Source: Hemileia vastatrix
Taxonomy: Eukaryota; Basidiomycota; Pucciniomycetes; Pucciniales; Zaghouaniaceae
Assembly (NCBI GenBank): GCA_030280995.1
Contig: JASXTE010000016.1
Coordinates: 9,819,001-9,883,000 of the forward strand
Length of the DNA: 64,000 nucleotides
Reading direction: 5' to 3'
Part shown: positions 1-12,099 of the stretch, piece after piece
Layout of the letters: each line of letters opens with the position of its first letter
How positions within the stretch are numbered: the stretch's first letter is position 1
Notes under the pieces: model-generated
Seen by the model: only the letters and a program-made list of their open reading frames with translations
Told to the model about the DNA's origin: nothing
Database searches by the model: none
Position numbers and translations under genes: made by a program

Positions 1-1634
1 TCTGTATTCTTCAAATATAATGGTGGTTTTGTCAGAGCTATTTGTGAATTTGTTGTCATAAAAAATGATAATTTAAGCAATTGGTTTATTATGGGTAATG
101 ATATTTTAACCATTTTTGGTGTGAAATTGGACCCAGCAAATGATTGCTTCACATTGGGATTGAATGGCAAAAGGAAATTCAAAATTTCCTCCTCTAGAAA
201 ACCTTCTGGGCATCTGTTAAAGTCTTGTAACTCACTAATCCAGTCTAAGGGCAGAACAACAATTGAAATGGATGATTTATTAAATGAAATAAATACTGCT
301 TCTTTTGGTGATCAGTTAAATAGTGAACAAAATGATTCTATTATTGCCTCTATAACCTCTTTCCCTATGGCTTTTGCTCATGGTTCTCATGTCTTAGGAA
401 GTGTTCAGGAAGAAATGAAAATTACCTTATCCTGTAACTTGAGTGATATCCCTCCTAGTCTTAAGAAGAAACCATATCCTTCTTCTCCAACAAAAAGAAA
501 GGATATTGAAGATAATATTGCCACATTATTAAAAATGAATATCATTGAGAAAGTGGATGTCACCCCCAAATATTGTGTCATCTCCCCAGTCTTGATTTCT
601 TATGAAAAAGATAAGGCTAGATTATGTGGTGATTACAGAGCATTAAACACTTATACTGTTGATGATATTTATCCTTTACCCAGAATTAATTCAATACATG
701 CTACCTTGCAGGGTGCAAAAGTTATTAGTTGTCTGGATGGTAATAAAAGATATCATCAAGTTCCAGTTGAGAAAAATTCTCAAAAAATTTTGCTTATTGC
801 TACTCATATTGGAATATATAAGTATGTTAGAATGCCATTTGGCCCTAAAAATGCACCTTCAGTTTTTCAAAAAGTCATGGATAATACTTTCCATCAAGAA
901 ATAATTTAGGGATGGCTTATGGTTTATATTGATGATATCATAGTTTTTTCTAAAACTTTTGATGAACATATGGTTCATTTGAATAGAGTTTTCCAAAAAA
1001 TGGATGAATTCAATATGACTTTGTCCTTGAAAAAGTGTAAATTTGGTTTTCAATCTTTGAAAGTCCTTGGCCATGTTGTGTCAGGCCTACAAATTTGTGT
1101 AGACCAAAACAAAGTTGCTGCAATTCAAAATGTGAAAGCACCAACTTCTGTAAGAGAAATCCAATGTTTTTTGGGTATGTGTGGCTATTATAGACAATAT
1201 ATTAAAAATTATCAAGTCATAGCCTTGCCTCTTACCAAACTAACTAGGAAAGATGTTGCATTCATCTGGAATATTGACTGTCAAAAAGCTTTTGATACAT
1301 TAAAATGTTGCTTAATGACAGCCCTTATCTTAGATCTTCCAGATTTTAACAAACCATTTGTCCTGTATAAAGATGCTAGCTTTGTTGGTCTGGGTGCTGC
1401 CCTTCACCAGAAACAATTTATAAATGATAAATCCTCAGAGGTGGTAATTTGTTATATTTCAAGAACCTTGAGAAATAGTGAATTGAAATATGGTGCCACT
1501 CAATTAGAGTGCTTAGCAGTTGTTTGGGCTCTTGAGAAGCTTCATTACTATCTAGATGACCAAAAGTTTGAATTGGTAACTGACTGTAGTGCTGTGAAGT
1601 CCCTCTTAAACCTGAAAACACCTAACAGACATAT
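1..1634 (+). pseudogene. Ty3/gypsy pol, Element 1 left part: protease end, reverse transcriptase, RNase H start
   Basis: This is the middle of a Ty3/gypsy polyprotein whose 5' part lies off the window. The frame is open from base 1. It starts in the C-terminal part of the aspartic protease (WFIMGNDIL) and runs through a linker into reverse transcriptase: LCGDYRALN, ISCLDGNKRYHQV, RMPFGPKNAPSVFQK and the catalytic YIDDIIVFS. RNase H follows (LYKDASFVGLGAALHQ, TQLECLAVVWALEK, VTDCSAVKSLL). An in-frame TAG at 907-909 sits where related copies read EIIEGW, so the frame is broken just before the YIDD box. The YTDAS-type RNase H motif reads YKDAS. The gene stops in RNase H at a transposon insertion and resumes at 10333. 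The same family occurs at 13326-16375 (-), 45769-50513 (-) and 55566-61172 (+). Confidence 0.93.
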
Positions 1635-2027
1635 CACCACGGGAAATCTGGGGGTGAACTGCTAGCAGTTCCCTCTTTTTGAAACTATTAGGAATTTGTC
1701 AGGAAACTGTTGGGAAACCATCCTGAAACTGTCAGAAAGATGTTTTTAAATCTGATGAAAAAACATTGAAAAAATAAACTGTCACAGATTGAATCCAGAA
1801 CAATCCCTCCTTGAGCAGAGCTTAGGAACCACATTGAACATCAGTTAATCTCAGGTTTGGCAAAAGGTTGAACAACATCACTTAGCATACCTTAATATTC
1901 AAATATTAAACTTGAATATATGTTGCGTGTATGATATAGATGCATATGCATTTGAATTTGCATGGTGGATACTTATTGCATGCTAAAAATTGATGTGAAT
2001 TGCCTATCCAAAGTGTATGCATAATGA

Positions 2028-2275
2028 CTATGAAGAATAAATATGCATAAAAAATATGCATAAAAATATGCATAAAAAATATGCATAGTGATTATGCATA
2101 AAAAATATGCATATTGAATATGCATAAAAATATGCATAAAAATATGCATATTGAATATGCAAAAAAAAGGTGCATATATGTATATGAATAAAATATATTA
2201 ATATGCATATAAATCTGTATAATGAATATGCATATGAATATGCATAAATATGCATAATGATTGAAAAATGCAAAA
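2028..2275. repeat. AT-rich minisatellite (ATGCATAAAAA units)
   Basis: About 20 imperfect copies of an 8-12 bp unit built on the palindromic hexamer ATGCAT plus an A-run lie inside the left part of the CACTA-like element. Open frames read across it (His/Tyr/Ala/Phe/Ile-rich) are a by-product of the repeat and are not called as genes. Confidence 0.85.
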
Positions 2276-2859
2276 AAAATGATGCTTAACGAGTATATTT
2301 TATGCATAAATAGAAATATGCGATATGAATTAATATTGCATACAGATAACACTGGCAAACCATTTTGACCAAAACTCATACTAAATTTTCATTCTGGACT
2401 AAAGGTGTGAGGGAAGGAAGAAAAACAGTCCAACGTTAGAAAAATGCTACATGCACTCATTTTGTAGCAGAGCAAATGAGAAGTGCTGAATTATGGTTGG
2501 TGCCCATAATTTAGTATGATATCATAATTTTATTTAATTGTTTTGAATATTGAAAAGACTTTAGGTCGGTTGGTATCGATCTAGCTGTGCCAGGGTCTAA
2601 TCTAATTATTTTAACAATTTCTTAATAATTAACGGGCTTTAATACAAAAACAGGTTGTATTTTTTGTGGGATATTGGATATGATAAGGTCTTTTGTAAAG
2701 AAAACTTATATTGTTTAAAAATATTCCTGAATCAGATGTGGGATAATCACTACAAAAAATTGTAGTACTGTGGGCAATAAAATATATGCACAAGCAGTAA
2801 AGAAAGGACCAAGTGAACCCTTTTTGTGCAGTGTGAATCATTAGAGTGGAATTGTGGAT

Positions 2860-5800
2860 GAAAAATATAATTCATTATTACCATTTTATTTAATCAAAAA
2901 ATTTATAATATTAAAAAGAACTATTGGTTAATTGGTATTTGACCTTTGTGCCTCACTCATATTTATCATTTGATTGATTTTTGTCACCATTATGTTATTA
3001 ATATTATAAGTATAGCAAAAACTTGTGTGCCAAATGCATACGGGGTGATGTTACACCTTTTATAATATTATTAAATAAAGGTAAAAAAATATGAAAATGA
3101 TTTGTTTTACAAAAAATAAATTGATATCCAAAAGCAATATGAGGGATAAAAAGGTAAAATTAAAGGGATCAAATATGAAATAAAAAATTAAAGTGAAATT
3201 CCTCCAATCAAGAGCAAGTAGACATGATGGGGTGAACGCCCACCAGTGGCACTAAACTTGGACTATAATTTCTTTTCTGTAAAAATAAAAAAAAATCCAC
3301 TGGAGCTTTACCAAAACTTCAGGATGACAATTTTGCCATATCAAACAACTTCTAGTGCAATTATTGAAGAAAAATTCATTTTCATTGCAATAGAGAGAAT
3401 TGATCACATCAGACTGCATGTGACCAAAAGTGTCCAGCACAAGTTCGGCAGAACTTGTGCTGGACACTTCTATGATGGAGAGCGGCTGGGGTAGAATTTT
3501 TCTTCACTTCATCTGGTATTTCTTACAAACATGTCTACTGGTATTTTATCTATGTGCCTCACTCATACATATTGTTTGATTAATTTTTTGTCTTAATTAT
3601 ATTATTAATTATATAAGTATAGCAAAAAATCGTGTGCCAAATGCATACTGAGTGATGTTACACATTTTATAATATTATTAAAAAAATGTATAAAAATATT
3701 AAAATAATTTATTTTAAAATTTATTAATTGATATCCAAGAGCAATATTAGGAATAAAAAATTAATTTAAAGCGATCAAATATGAAAAAAGAAATCCAAGT
3801 ATTATTGCTAATATCAAAGGCCAGTAGAGATGTTGAAGCAAATGAGAGCTGTCAAGGATAAATTGTACTTAATTGATTGTTTTTTAAAGATAAAAAATTG
3901 TGTACCTGTGGTTTGGATGAACTCTAGGTGGATAATTCAGATATATCAAACTACATCTATTGAAGTTTCTTATCAAATAATTTTTTTCATTTCCATAGAG
4001 AGAATTGATCCCATCTGACTGCACCTGACCAAAAGTGTCCAGCACAAGTTCGGCCAAACTTGTGCTGGACACTTTTATGATGGAGAGTAGCTAGGGTGCA
4101 GGTCTTCTTCAGTGCAACTGTTATTTTTTTAAAACATGTCAAATGGTATTTGATCTTTCTGTGTTATTCATATTCTATTATCTGATTAATTTTTTGTCAT
4201 TAGAATTTTATTAATTTTATTAGTACAGAAAAAACTTGTGCGCCAAATGCATGCCATGTTATATTACACCTTTTATAATATTATTAAAAAATGTTAAAAA
4301 AATATGAAAATGATTTCTTTTCCAAAATTATAAATTAATATCCAAATGTAACATGAGTGATAAAAAAGTAAAGTAAAAGAGATCAAATATGAAAAAGAAA
4401 AATTCAAGAAAAATTCCTGCCTTCAAGAGCCAGTAGAGGTGTTGAAACAAATGGGTGCCATCAGGGCTAAATTTGATAAAATTTAATTTTTTTTAAAGAT
4501 AAAAAATTTTTCACCTGAGGTTTGGAAAAACTCAAGGTGGATAATTCAGCCATATCAAACTACTTCTAATGTAATTATTTAGCATTTTTTTTAATTTAAT
4601 TTCCACAGAGAGAATTGATCCCATCTGACTGCACCTGAACAAAAGTGTCCAGCACAAGTTCGGCCAAACTTGTGCTGGACACTTTTATGATGGAGAGTAG
4701 CTAGGGTGGAAGTGTTTCTCAGTACATCAGTTTTTTGTTTTTCGCATTTCTATTGGGTTTTTAACTTTTTTTTATCATTCATATTTATCTTATAATTAAT
4801 TTTTTGTCACCATATATATTATTAATGTTTCTAGTATAGCGAAAACCTGCATGCCAAATGCAAAATTGGTGATGTTACAACTTTAATAATATTATTATAT
4901 AAAGTTAAAAAAATATGAATATGTTTAGTTTTTAAAAAAATAAATTGATATTTAAAATTAAAAGGAGTAATAAAAAAGTAAAATGAAAATAAATGGGATC
5001 AAATTCGAAATAAAAAATACAAGTAAAATTTTTACTATCAAGAGCCAGAAGTGGTGTTGGGACAGTTGGGGACCCCTAGGTCAAGACTTGGTCTAAACTT
5101 ACTTTTATGTATAGCTAACAAATTTTGAACTGAGGTTTGGACAGACATCCAGGGGACAATTTTACAATATTAAACATTCTTTACTTCAAAATTGAGTGAA
5201 ATATCATTTTTTATTGCCATAGAGAGAATTTATCTCATATGACTTCATGCAAACAAAAGTGTCCAGCACAAGTTCGGCCAAACTTGTGCTGGAAACTTTT
5301 ATAATTGAGAGTAGGCATACAGCAAATCTTCTTAAACTCAAAAGGGATTTCTTATAAACATTTCCACTGGAATTTGATCTTTCTGTGTCATTTAAATTTA
5401 CCATTTGATTAATTTTTTGTCATCATTATATTGTTAACGTTATTACTATAGTAATAACTTGTGTGAAAAATGCATACCAGGTGGTGTTCCACCTTTAATC
5501 ATATATTGTTAAATAAAGTATAAGAGTATGAAAATTATTTATTTTAAAAATTAAAAATTGATATCCAAAGCAATATGAGCAATAAAAAAGTAAAATAAAA
5601 GGGATAAAATAAGAAAAAAAAATCTAAGGAAAATTCCCACTATCAATAACAAGTAGAGGTGTTAGATCAAATGTGCACCACCAGGGCTAAACTTGCACTA
5701 TATTTTCTTTTTTGTTAAAACAAAGAAAGTGTCCTGATGAGTTTTGAAAATTCATCAGGAGGACATATTGGCAATATCAAACTACTTATTGTGCAATGAT

Positions 5801-8800
5801 TGAGCAAAATGTCATTTTCATTTCCGTAGAGTAAATTTATCCCATCTGACTGCATGCAATCAAAAGTGTCCAGCACAAGTTCAGCCGAACTTATGCTGGA
5901 CACTTTTATGATGGTGAGCATCTAGGGTGCAGGTCTTCTTCAGTTCATCAGGTATTCCTTATAAACAAATCCACTTGTATATGATCTTTCTGTGTCATTC
6001 ATATTTATCATTTGATTCATTGTTTTTCACCATTATAATATTAATGTTATTAGTATTAAAAAAATTTGTAAGCCAAATGCATACTGGGAGATGCTACATC
6101 TTTCATAATCTTATTAAATGAAAGTAAAAAAAATATGAAAATTATTAGTTTTACAATAAATAAATTGATATTTGAAAGCAAAAACAGGAATAAAAAAGTA
6201 AAATAAAAGTGATTAAATATGAAATTAAACATTCAAATAAAATTTCTGCCATCAAAGATAATTTGAGTTTTCAGACCAAATTTGCACCACCAGTTCTAGA
6301 TTTGGAATATTTTTTCTTTATTTTAAAATTAATAAAAGTGTCCACCTGATGTTTTCCAAAAAATCAGGAGGATAGTATAGCAGTATAAAGCTACTTCTTG
6401 TGCAATGATTGAGCAAAAATTCATTTTAACTTCCATTGAGTAAATTTATCCCATCTGACTGCATGCAACCAAAAGTGTCCAGCACAAGTTCGGCCGAACT
6501 TATGCTGGACACTTTTATGATGGTGAGTATCTAGGGTGCAGGTCTTCTTCAGTTCATCAGGTATTCCTTATAAACAAATCCACTTGTATATGATCTTTCT
6601 GTGTCATTCATATTTATTATTTGATTATTTTTTAGTCACCATTATATTATTAATGTTTTTAGTATAGCAAAAAAATGTGTAATGAATGTACACTAGATGA
6701 TTTTACAACTTTAATAATATAATATAATATAATAAATATAAAAAAATGTGAAAGTTATCAGTTTTACCAAAATAATATTGATATTTAAAAGCTAAAGGAT
6801 AAATAAAAGGGTAAGATTAAAATTAAAGAGATCAAACATGAAATAAAGATATTAAGTATAATTTCTGCTATCATGAGCCAGTAGAGGCTTCAGAAAAAAT
6901 GGGCACCATCATAGATTAACATGGATCAAATTTACTTTTTACCAAAGGAAAAAATTGTCTACCTTAGGTTTGGACAAACTTCCAGGGGACAATTTGTCTA
7001 TGTAAAACTACTTTCAGTGCAATGATGGAGTGATAATTCAGTCTCATTTCCATAAAAAGAATTGATTGCATCTGACGGTATGCAACCAAAAGTGTCCATC
7101 ACAAGTTTGGCCAAACATGTTCTGGACACTTTTATCATGAAGAGTATCCAGGGTGCAAGTCATTTTTAATCATCTGAAATTTCTTATAAACATTTCCACT
7201 GTTATTAAATCTTTGTGCCTCACTCATATTTATCAATTGATTAATTTTTTGTCACCATTATATTATTAATATTATCAGTATTGCAAAAATTTGTGTGCCA
7301 AATGAATACTGGGTGATGCTACACCTTTTATAATATTATTAAATATAGGTAAAAAAATATGAAAATGATTTATTTTACAAAAAAGAAAATTCTATCCAAA
7401 AGCAATATGAGAGGAATAAAGTAAAATAAAAGAAATCAAAGATGAAAATTAAAATCCAAGTTAAATTCCTGCCCTAAACAGAAAAAAGAGATGTTGAATT
7501 TAATTAGAACAATCAGGGCTAAACTTGCACTAAATTTTCTTTTTTGTAAAAATAAAAAAAAATCCACTTGAGCTTTACCAAAACTTCAGCATGAAAATTT
7601 TGCCATATCAAACTACTTCTAGTGTAATTTTATATCAAAAATTTATCTTCATTTCCATAGAGAGAATTGCTCCCATCTGACTGCACCTGACCATAAGTGT
7701 CCAGCACAAGTTTGGCCGAACTTGTGCTAGACACTTTTTTAATGTAGAGTAGCTAGGGTAGAATTTTTCTTCAGTTCATCTAGTATTTCTTACAAACATG
7801 TCTACTGGTATTTTATATTTGTTCCTCACTCATTAATATCATTTGATTAATTTTTGGTTGCCATTATATTATTAATTTTATAAGTATAGAAAAAACTCAT
7901 GTGCCAAATGCATACCAGGTGATGTTATGCCATTTATAATATTATTAAATAAATGTATAAAAATATGAAAATAGTTTATTTTAAAAATTATTAATTGATA
8001 TCCAAAAAGCAATATTAGGAATAAAAAATTAAGTTAAAGGGATCAAATATGAAAAAAGAAATCCAAGTAATATTCCTACTATCAAAGACCAGTAGAGGTG
8101 TTGAAGCAAATGAGAGCCATCAGGGATAAATTGTACTAAATTGACTTTTTTTCAAAGATAAAAAATTGTGCACCTGTGGTTTGGATGAAATCTAGGTAGA
8201 AAATTTAGCTATGTAAAACTACTTCTAGTAAAGTTTTTTATCCAAAAAAATTTTTCATTGCCATAGCGAGAATTGATCACATATGACTGCAACTGACCAA
8301 AAGTGTCCAGCACAAGTTCGGCCGAACTTGTGCTGGACACTTTTTTGATGGTGAGTATCTAGGGTGCAGCTCTTCTTCAGTGCAACTGGTATTTTTTAAA
8401 ACATATCCACTGGTATTTGATCTTTCTGTTTTATTAATATTTTATCATTTGATCAATTTTTTGTTACCAGTATATTATTATTTTTATTAGTATAGCAAAA
8501 AAACATGTGCCAAATGCTTACAGGGTGATGTTAAACCTTTAATAATTCTATTAAATACAGGTAAAAAATTATGAAAATGATTTGTTTTACATAAAATTAA
8601 TTGATATCTAAAAGAAAAAAAAGGGATAAAAAGAAATAGGTTGAATAATAGGGATTTTTTATGAAATTCAAAATTCAAGCTAAATGCCTACTTTCAAGGC
8701 TCAGAAGAGGTGTTGGATAAAATGGGCATCATCAGGAATAAAATTTTACTTAATTTGATTTTTTGAAAAACTAAATGAAGTTTTCAACTGATTTTTTTCC

Positions 8801-9550
8801 AATATTTAGTTAGACACTTTATCTATATCAAATTACTTCTAGTACCATGATTGACCAAATTAAATCCTCATTTCCATATGCAGAATTGATCCCATATGGC
8901 TGGACCAGGCCAAAGGTGTCAACCACAAGTTTGAGAATTCTTCTGGTGGACACTTTTATGATGGACAGTAGTAGGGTGCAAGTCCTCTTTAGTTAATCTA
9001 GTATTCCTCATAAACATTTCCAACTTATTTTTGGCCAAAAATCAGGTGGAAAGTTTTTCCATATAAAATTACTTCTAATGCCATGATTGACTAAAAATTG
9101 ATTCTCATTGCCATATAGAGAGTTGATCCCATATGACTGGATCTGGCAAAAGTGTCACCACAATTTTTGATAAACTTAAGTTTGAAAATTTTATGATGGA
9201 AAGTAATTGCAAGTCTTCTTCATTTCATCAATTAATCCTCATAAAAATTTCCACCTGTATTTTGGCCAAACTTCAGGTGGACACTTTGGCCATATTAAAT
9301 TAATTCTAGTTCCATGTTGATAAAAAACTGATACTTATTGCCATATATAGATATTAAACCCATCAGACTGTGCCTTTCCAAAAGTGTCTACCTGAATTAT
9401 GGCTAAACCTCAGTTGGACACTTTTATGATGCAGAGTAGCTAGGGCAAAAGTATTCTTCAGTTAATTTGGTATTCATAATAAATTTATCCTCCTGAAGTT
9501 TATCCTAACTTGAGGTGGACAATTTCGGAAAGAGCCAGTTAGTCACTATC
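2860..9550. repeat. ~609-bp tandem array with a near-perfect 46-bp palindrome in every unit
   Basis: Palindromes of the form AAAAGTGTCCAGCACAAG-TTCGGCCGAA-(mirror) begin near 3426, 4031, 4641, 5254, 5862, 6471, 7087, 7693, 8299 and (decayed) 8911. The spacing is 605-616 bp, so about ten units are present. Two shortened units (~235 bp) follow near 9147 and 9379. The copy at 8299-8344 is a perfect 46-bp palindrome. Each unit also has a weaker, related palindrome about 135 bp upstream (consensus GTGTCCACCTGAGGTTTGG plus mirror) and a shared AT-rich body with CACTCATATTTATCATTTGA-like and TGTGCCAAATGCATAC-like blocks. The bodies have diverged clearly while most GTGTCCAGCACAAGTT arms are almost unchanged. 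No coding potential is seen. Confidence 0.9.
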
Positions 9551-9595
9551 TATCAAAAAAGTGTTCACCAAAATTTTGGCTAAACTTGTGGTGGA

Positions 9596-9745
9596 CCCCT
9601 TTGATCAGCCACAGTCAGATGAGATCAACTCTTTAGATGGGAATGAGGATGATTTTTTGGTCAATCATGGAAATAGAAGTAGTGTGATGTGGCCAAATTA
9701 CCCCCTGAAGGTCAGACAAACCTCAGAAGGACACTTTTTAGCAGG
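9596..9745 (-). repeat. Inverted partial unit closing the satellite array
   Basis: This segment is the reverse complement of part of the 609-bp unit. On the minus strand it reads the decayed palindrome arm, the ATTGACCAAAAAATC block and the GTTGATCTCATCTGACTG block in the same order as the sense units. The array therefore ends in a head-to-head junction near 9550-9600. The remaining 590 bp to the right terminus show no repeat or gene that I can recognise. Confidence 0.65.
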
Positions 9746-10332
9746 TAGTAACTGAGAAAAATCCATTTATCAGAAGGAAAATCTTTTATTGGATAGATTC
9801 CAAGGTTTCATACTTGTGTATTATGGTCAGTATTAATTTTGAAAGAGTCTGTCCAAGAAATTTCATTGCCCATCATGACTCATTTTGTTTTAAATGTTTC
9901 ACACTGCGTGATACAGTATTAAGGTGTCACATAGTATAATTAAGTTCTATTACGTGACCTCCTATGATGCCTAAATTTATAATTAAATATCTTACATAAT
10001 AATTTTTTTTATATAAATTCATCAATATTTTTTTTATTATCAAATTTAATAGAGCAAGTATCCTGAATTATTATATATGCATAAGCTTAGGTTAGATCAA
10101 TTTGTGCTCAATTTGTTCTCATCAGAGGACCAAAATCAAGTTCTGGAGGATCAACTTGTGCATAATTTGGAATCAGTTGATATTCTGTCTATAATCAATC
10201 TGAGAATAAATGTAAATCTAACTCTATTTTACTTATGTTTATAAAGTATTCATAAACCTGGCATATTTAAGGGACACTCTAAATTTCAAGAGAGGGGATT
10301 TCTAGCAATTCACCCCTAGATTTCCCGTGGTG

Positions 10333-12066
10333 TATGTTCAGGTGGCAACTTGCTGTTCAAGAATACAGAGGACAAATGACAATTATCCATAGGGCTGGAA
10401 ATGTTCACTCCAATGTTGATATGCTGTCCAGATTGCCTCTGCAAAATAATGACTCAAATCCTGCTTATGTACCTGAAGATGATACTGTTCATATCCATGG
10501 TATATTTATAGTTGATATGGAAGTGGAGTTATTACAATTAATTCTGGATTCATGTGATAAGGATTCTGATTTAAATAAATAAGTTACTATCTTAAATGAT
10601 CCTAAAAATGCTTCTATTCAGGCATTGATTAAAATTCTTCCTGCTAAATATCAGAATGCTTTAATTAAGGGAAAGTTTTCTATTGAAGATGGATATATTT
10701 ATTATAGAAGAAAGCTTACTAATGTAATTGTAATTTCTCCTTCTATGAAAGAAATTATCCTCAAACTTTGTCCTGATGTCATATTAGCTGGTCATTTTGA
10801 TCTTGAGAAGACACTGATTAGACTCAAAAACACTGCTTGGTGGGCTAATATGTGTGAAGATGCAAAATTATATGTTGAATCTTGTGATTCATGCCAGAAA
10901 TACAAAAGAATGACTGGTAAGACAGCAGGGTTATTACAGCAAATTGAAGCACCTGATGCTCCCTGAAAAATCATTAATATGGATTTTGTCACTGGTCTTC
11001 CTATTGCAGGTAAAGAAAATTATAATTCTTGTTGGGTAATAGTGGATAGATTTACTAAAATGTGCAAATTTCTTCCCACCCATAAAGATGTCTCCACCAA
11101 AGACTTGGCTTTCTTATGGTGGTGTAATATGTTCAATATATTTGGATTCCCTAGAGCCATTATATCTGACAGAGATTTAAAATTTACATCTGAATTCTGG
11201 ATGTCTCTAATGGATATATGTGGTTGTGAATTAAAATTATCTACTGCTCACCATCCCCAAACTGACGGTGTAGCTGAAAGAATGATTCAAACTCTAGAGG
11301 ATATGATTAGAAGGTTTTGTGTCTTTGGATTGGAATATAAAGACAATGACAGATTTACTCATGGCTGGGTCACCTTATTGCCCGGTCTTGAATTTTCTTA
11401 TAATAGCACTGTTCACTCTGTTACTCAAAAGAAACCTTTTGAGCTTTGGCTAGGTTATGTCCCTCATACTCCTGCTCAAATACTCAATAGTAAATTTCCT
11501 AAATTGGAGTTACACCCTGGTGTCAAATCTTTTTTTCAAATGCAACAACTGTGCAGAAAACATGCTCAAACTTGTATTGATAAAGCATTTGAATATGAGA
11601 AGAAAAGATGGGATAAATCCCATAAGGAACGCACATTTAAAGAGGGTGATGAAGTGTTGATATCTAATGTCCACTTCAATTTAAAGGGAAACAACAAATT
11701 AAAAGATCCTTTTGTGGGCCCCTTTGTTGTAAAAAGAATGATTGGCGATAATGCAGTTGAAGTTGTGTTATATTCTCCATATGATAGAAAACATCCTGTT
11801 TTCCCCATTTCCCTGCTAAAACCTTATTATTCCAACAGTGATTTATTCCCCAAAAGAAGAGGTAGACCTAAGAAGAATCCTCAGGAAATCACTGAAACTG
11901 CAGAAATTGATAAAATTCTCCATGATAGAATTATCACTTCTGAAAGAGGTACTGAATATTTATTGAGATTTATAAATAGGTCATCTGAATATGATGCATG
12001 AATACCTGGTAAAGAAATTTCAAACCTTCCTACTCTATTAAAAAAGTATAAAAAGAAAAAATCATA
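10333..12066 (+). pseudogene. Ty3/gypsy pol, Element 1 right part: RNase H end, integrase, chromodomain
   Basis: This is the direct continuation of the gene ending at 1634. It holds the last RNase H block (NVDMLSRLP), a spacer, the integrase zinc finger (ILAGHFDLEKT, CDSCQKYK), the integrase core and a C-terminal chromodomain. The catalytic triad is present: Asp in MDFVTGLP, Asp in IISDRDLKF and Glu in GVAERMIQ, with 35 residues between the last two (DD35E). A GPF motif follows (FVGPFVVKRM), then ILHDRIITSERGTEYLLRF, typical of a chromovirus chromodomain that would target chromatin marks. In-frame stops are TAA at 10580-10582, TGA at 10964-10966 (Trp in relatives) and TGA at 11999-12001, replacing the Trp expected after SSEYDA. 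Beyond the last stop the frame runs on to a TAG at 12064-12066. The first zinc-finger His is Pro here (CPDVILAGH; CHDDILAGH in the 46-kb copy). Confidence 0.94.
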
Positions 12067-12085
12067 GCATTTTTTTTTGTTTTTT

Positions 12086-12099
12086 TTAGAGTGAGGGAG
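12086..12099 (+). other. Polypurine tract of Element 1
   Basis: The purine-rich run AGAGTGAGGGAG sits immediately before the TGTCAG start of the 3' LTR, the expected place for plus-strand priming in a Ty3 element. Confidence 0.7.

Larger units (their letters stand above)
1635..10332. mobile_element. 8.7-kb CACTA-like TIR element carrying a satellite array (non-autonomous)
   Basis: Both ends read inward as CACCACGGGAAATCT, then GGGGTGAAYTGCTAG: left 1635-1673, right 10294-10332 on the complement. The insertion is flanked by TAT at 1632-1634 and 10333-10335. Removing the element plus one TAT exactly rejoins the retrotransposon RNase H reading frame (N-R-H-M-F-R-W), so the ends are defined to the base. 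A CACYA terminus with a 3-bp target duplication fits the CACTA (En/Spm) superfamily. The left end contains a perfect 16-bp palindrome (GAACTGCTAGCAGTTC, 1656-1671), decayed at the right end. I find no transposase remnant inside. The cargo is an AT-rich minisatellite, a ~609-bp tandem array and short unique flanks, so mobility would need enzyme in trans. Superfamily assignment is inference. Confidence 0.85.

Noticed and set aside
2028..2379. Two minus-strand frames rich in His, Tyr, Ala and Phe
   Set aside because: Product of the ATGCATAAAAA minisatellite.
2860..9550. CRISPR-like array
   Set aside because: Repeats are ~609-bp units with palindromes, no unique spacers, no cas genes, eukaryotic context.
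1635..10332. Helitron or large LTR element as explanation for the insertion
   Set aside because: There are inverted termini with a 3-bp duplication; Helitrons have neither and LTR elements give direct repeats with 5 bp.
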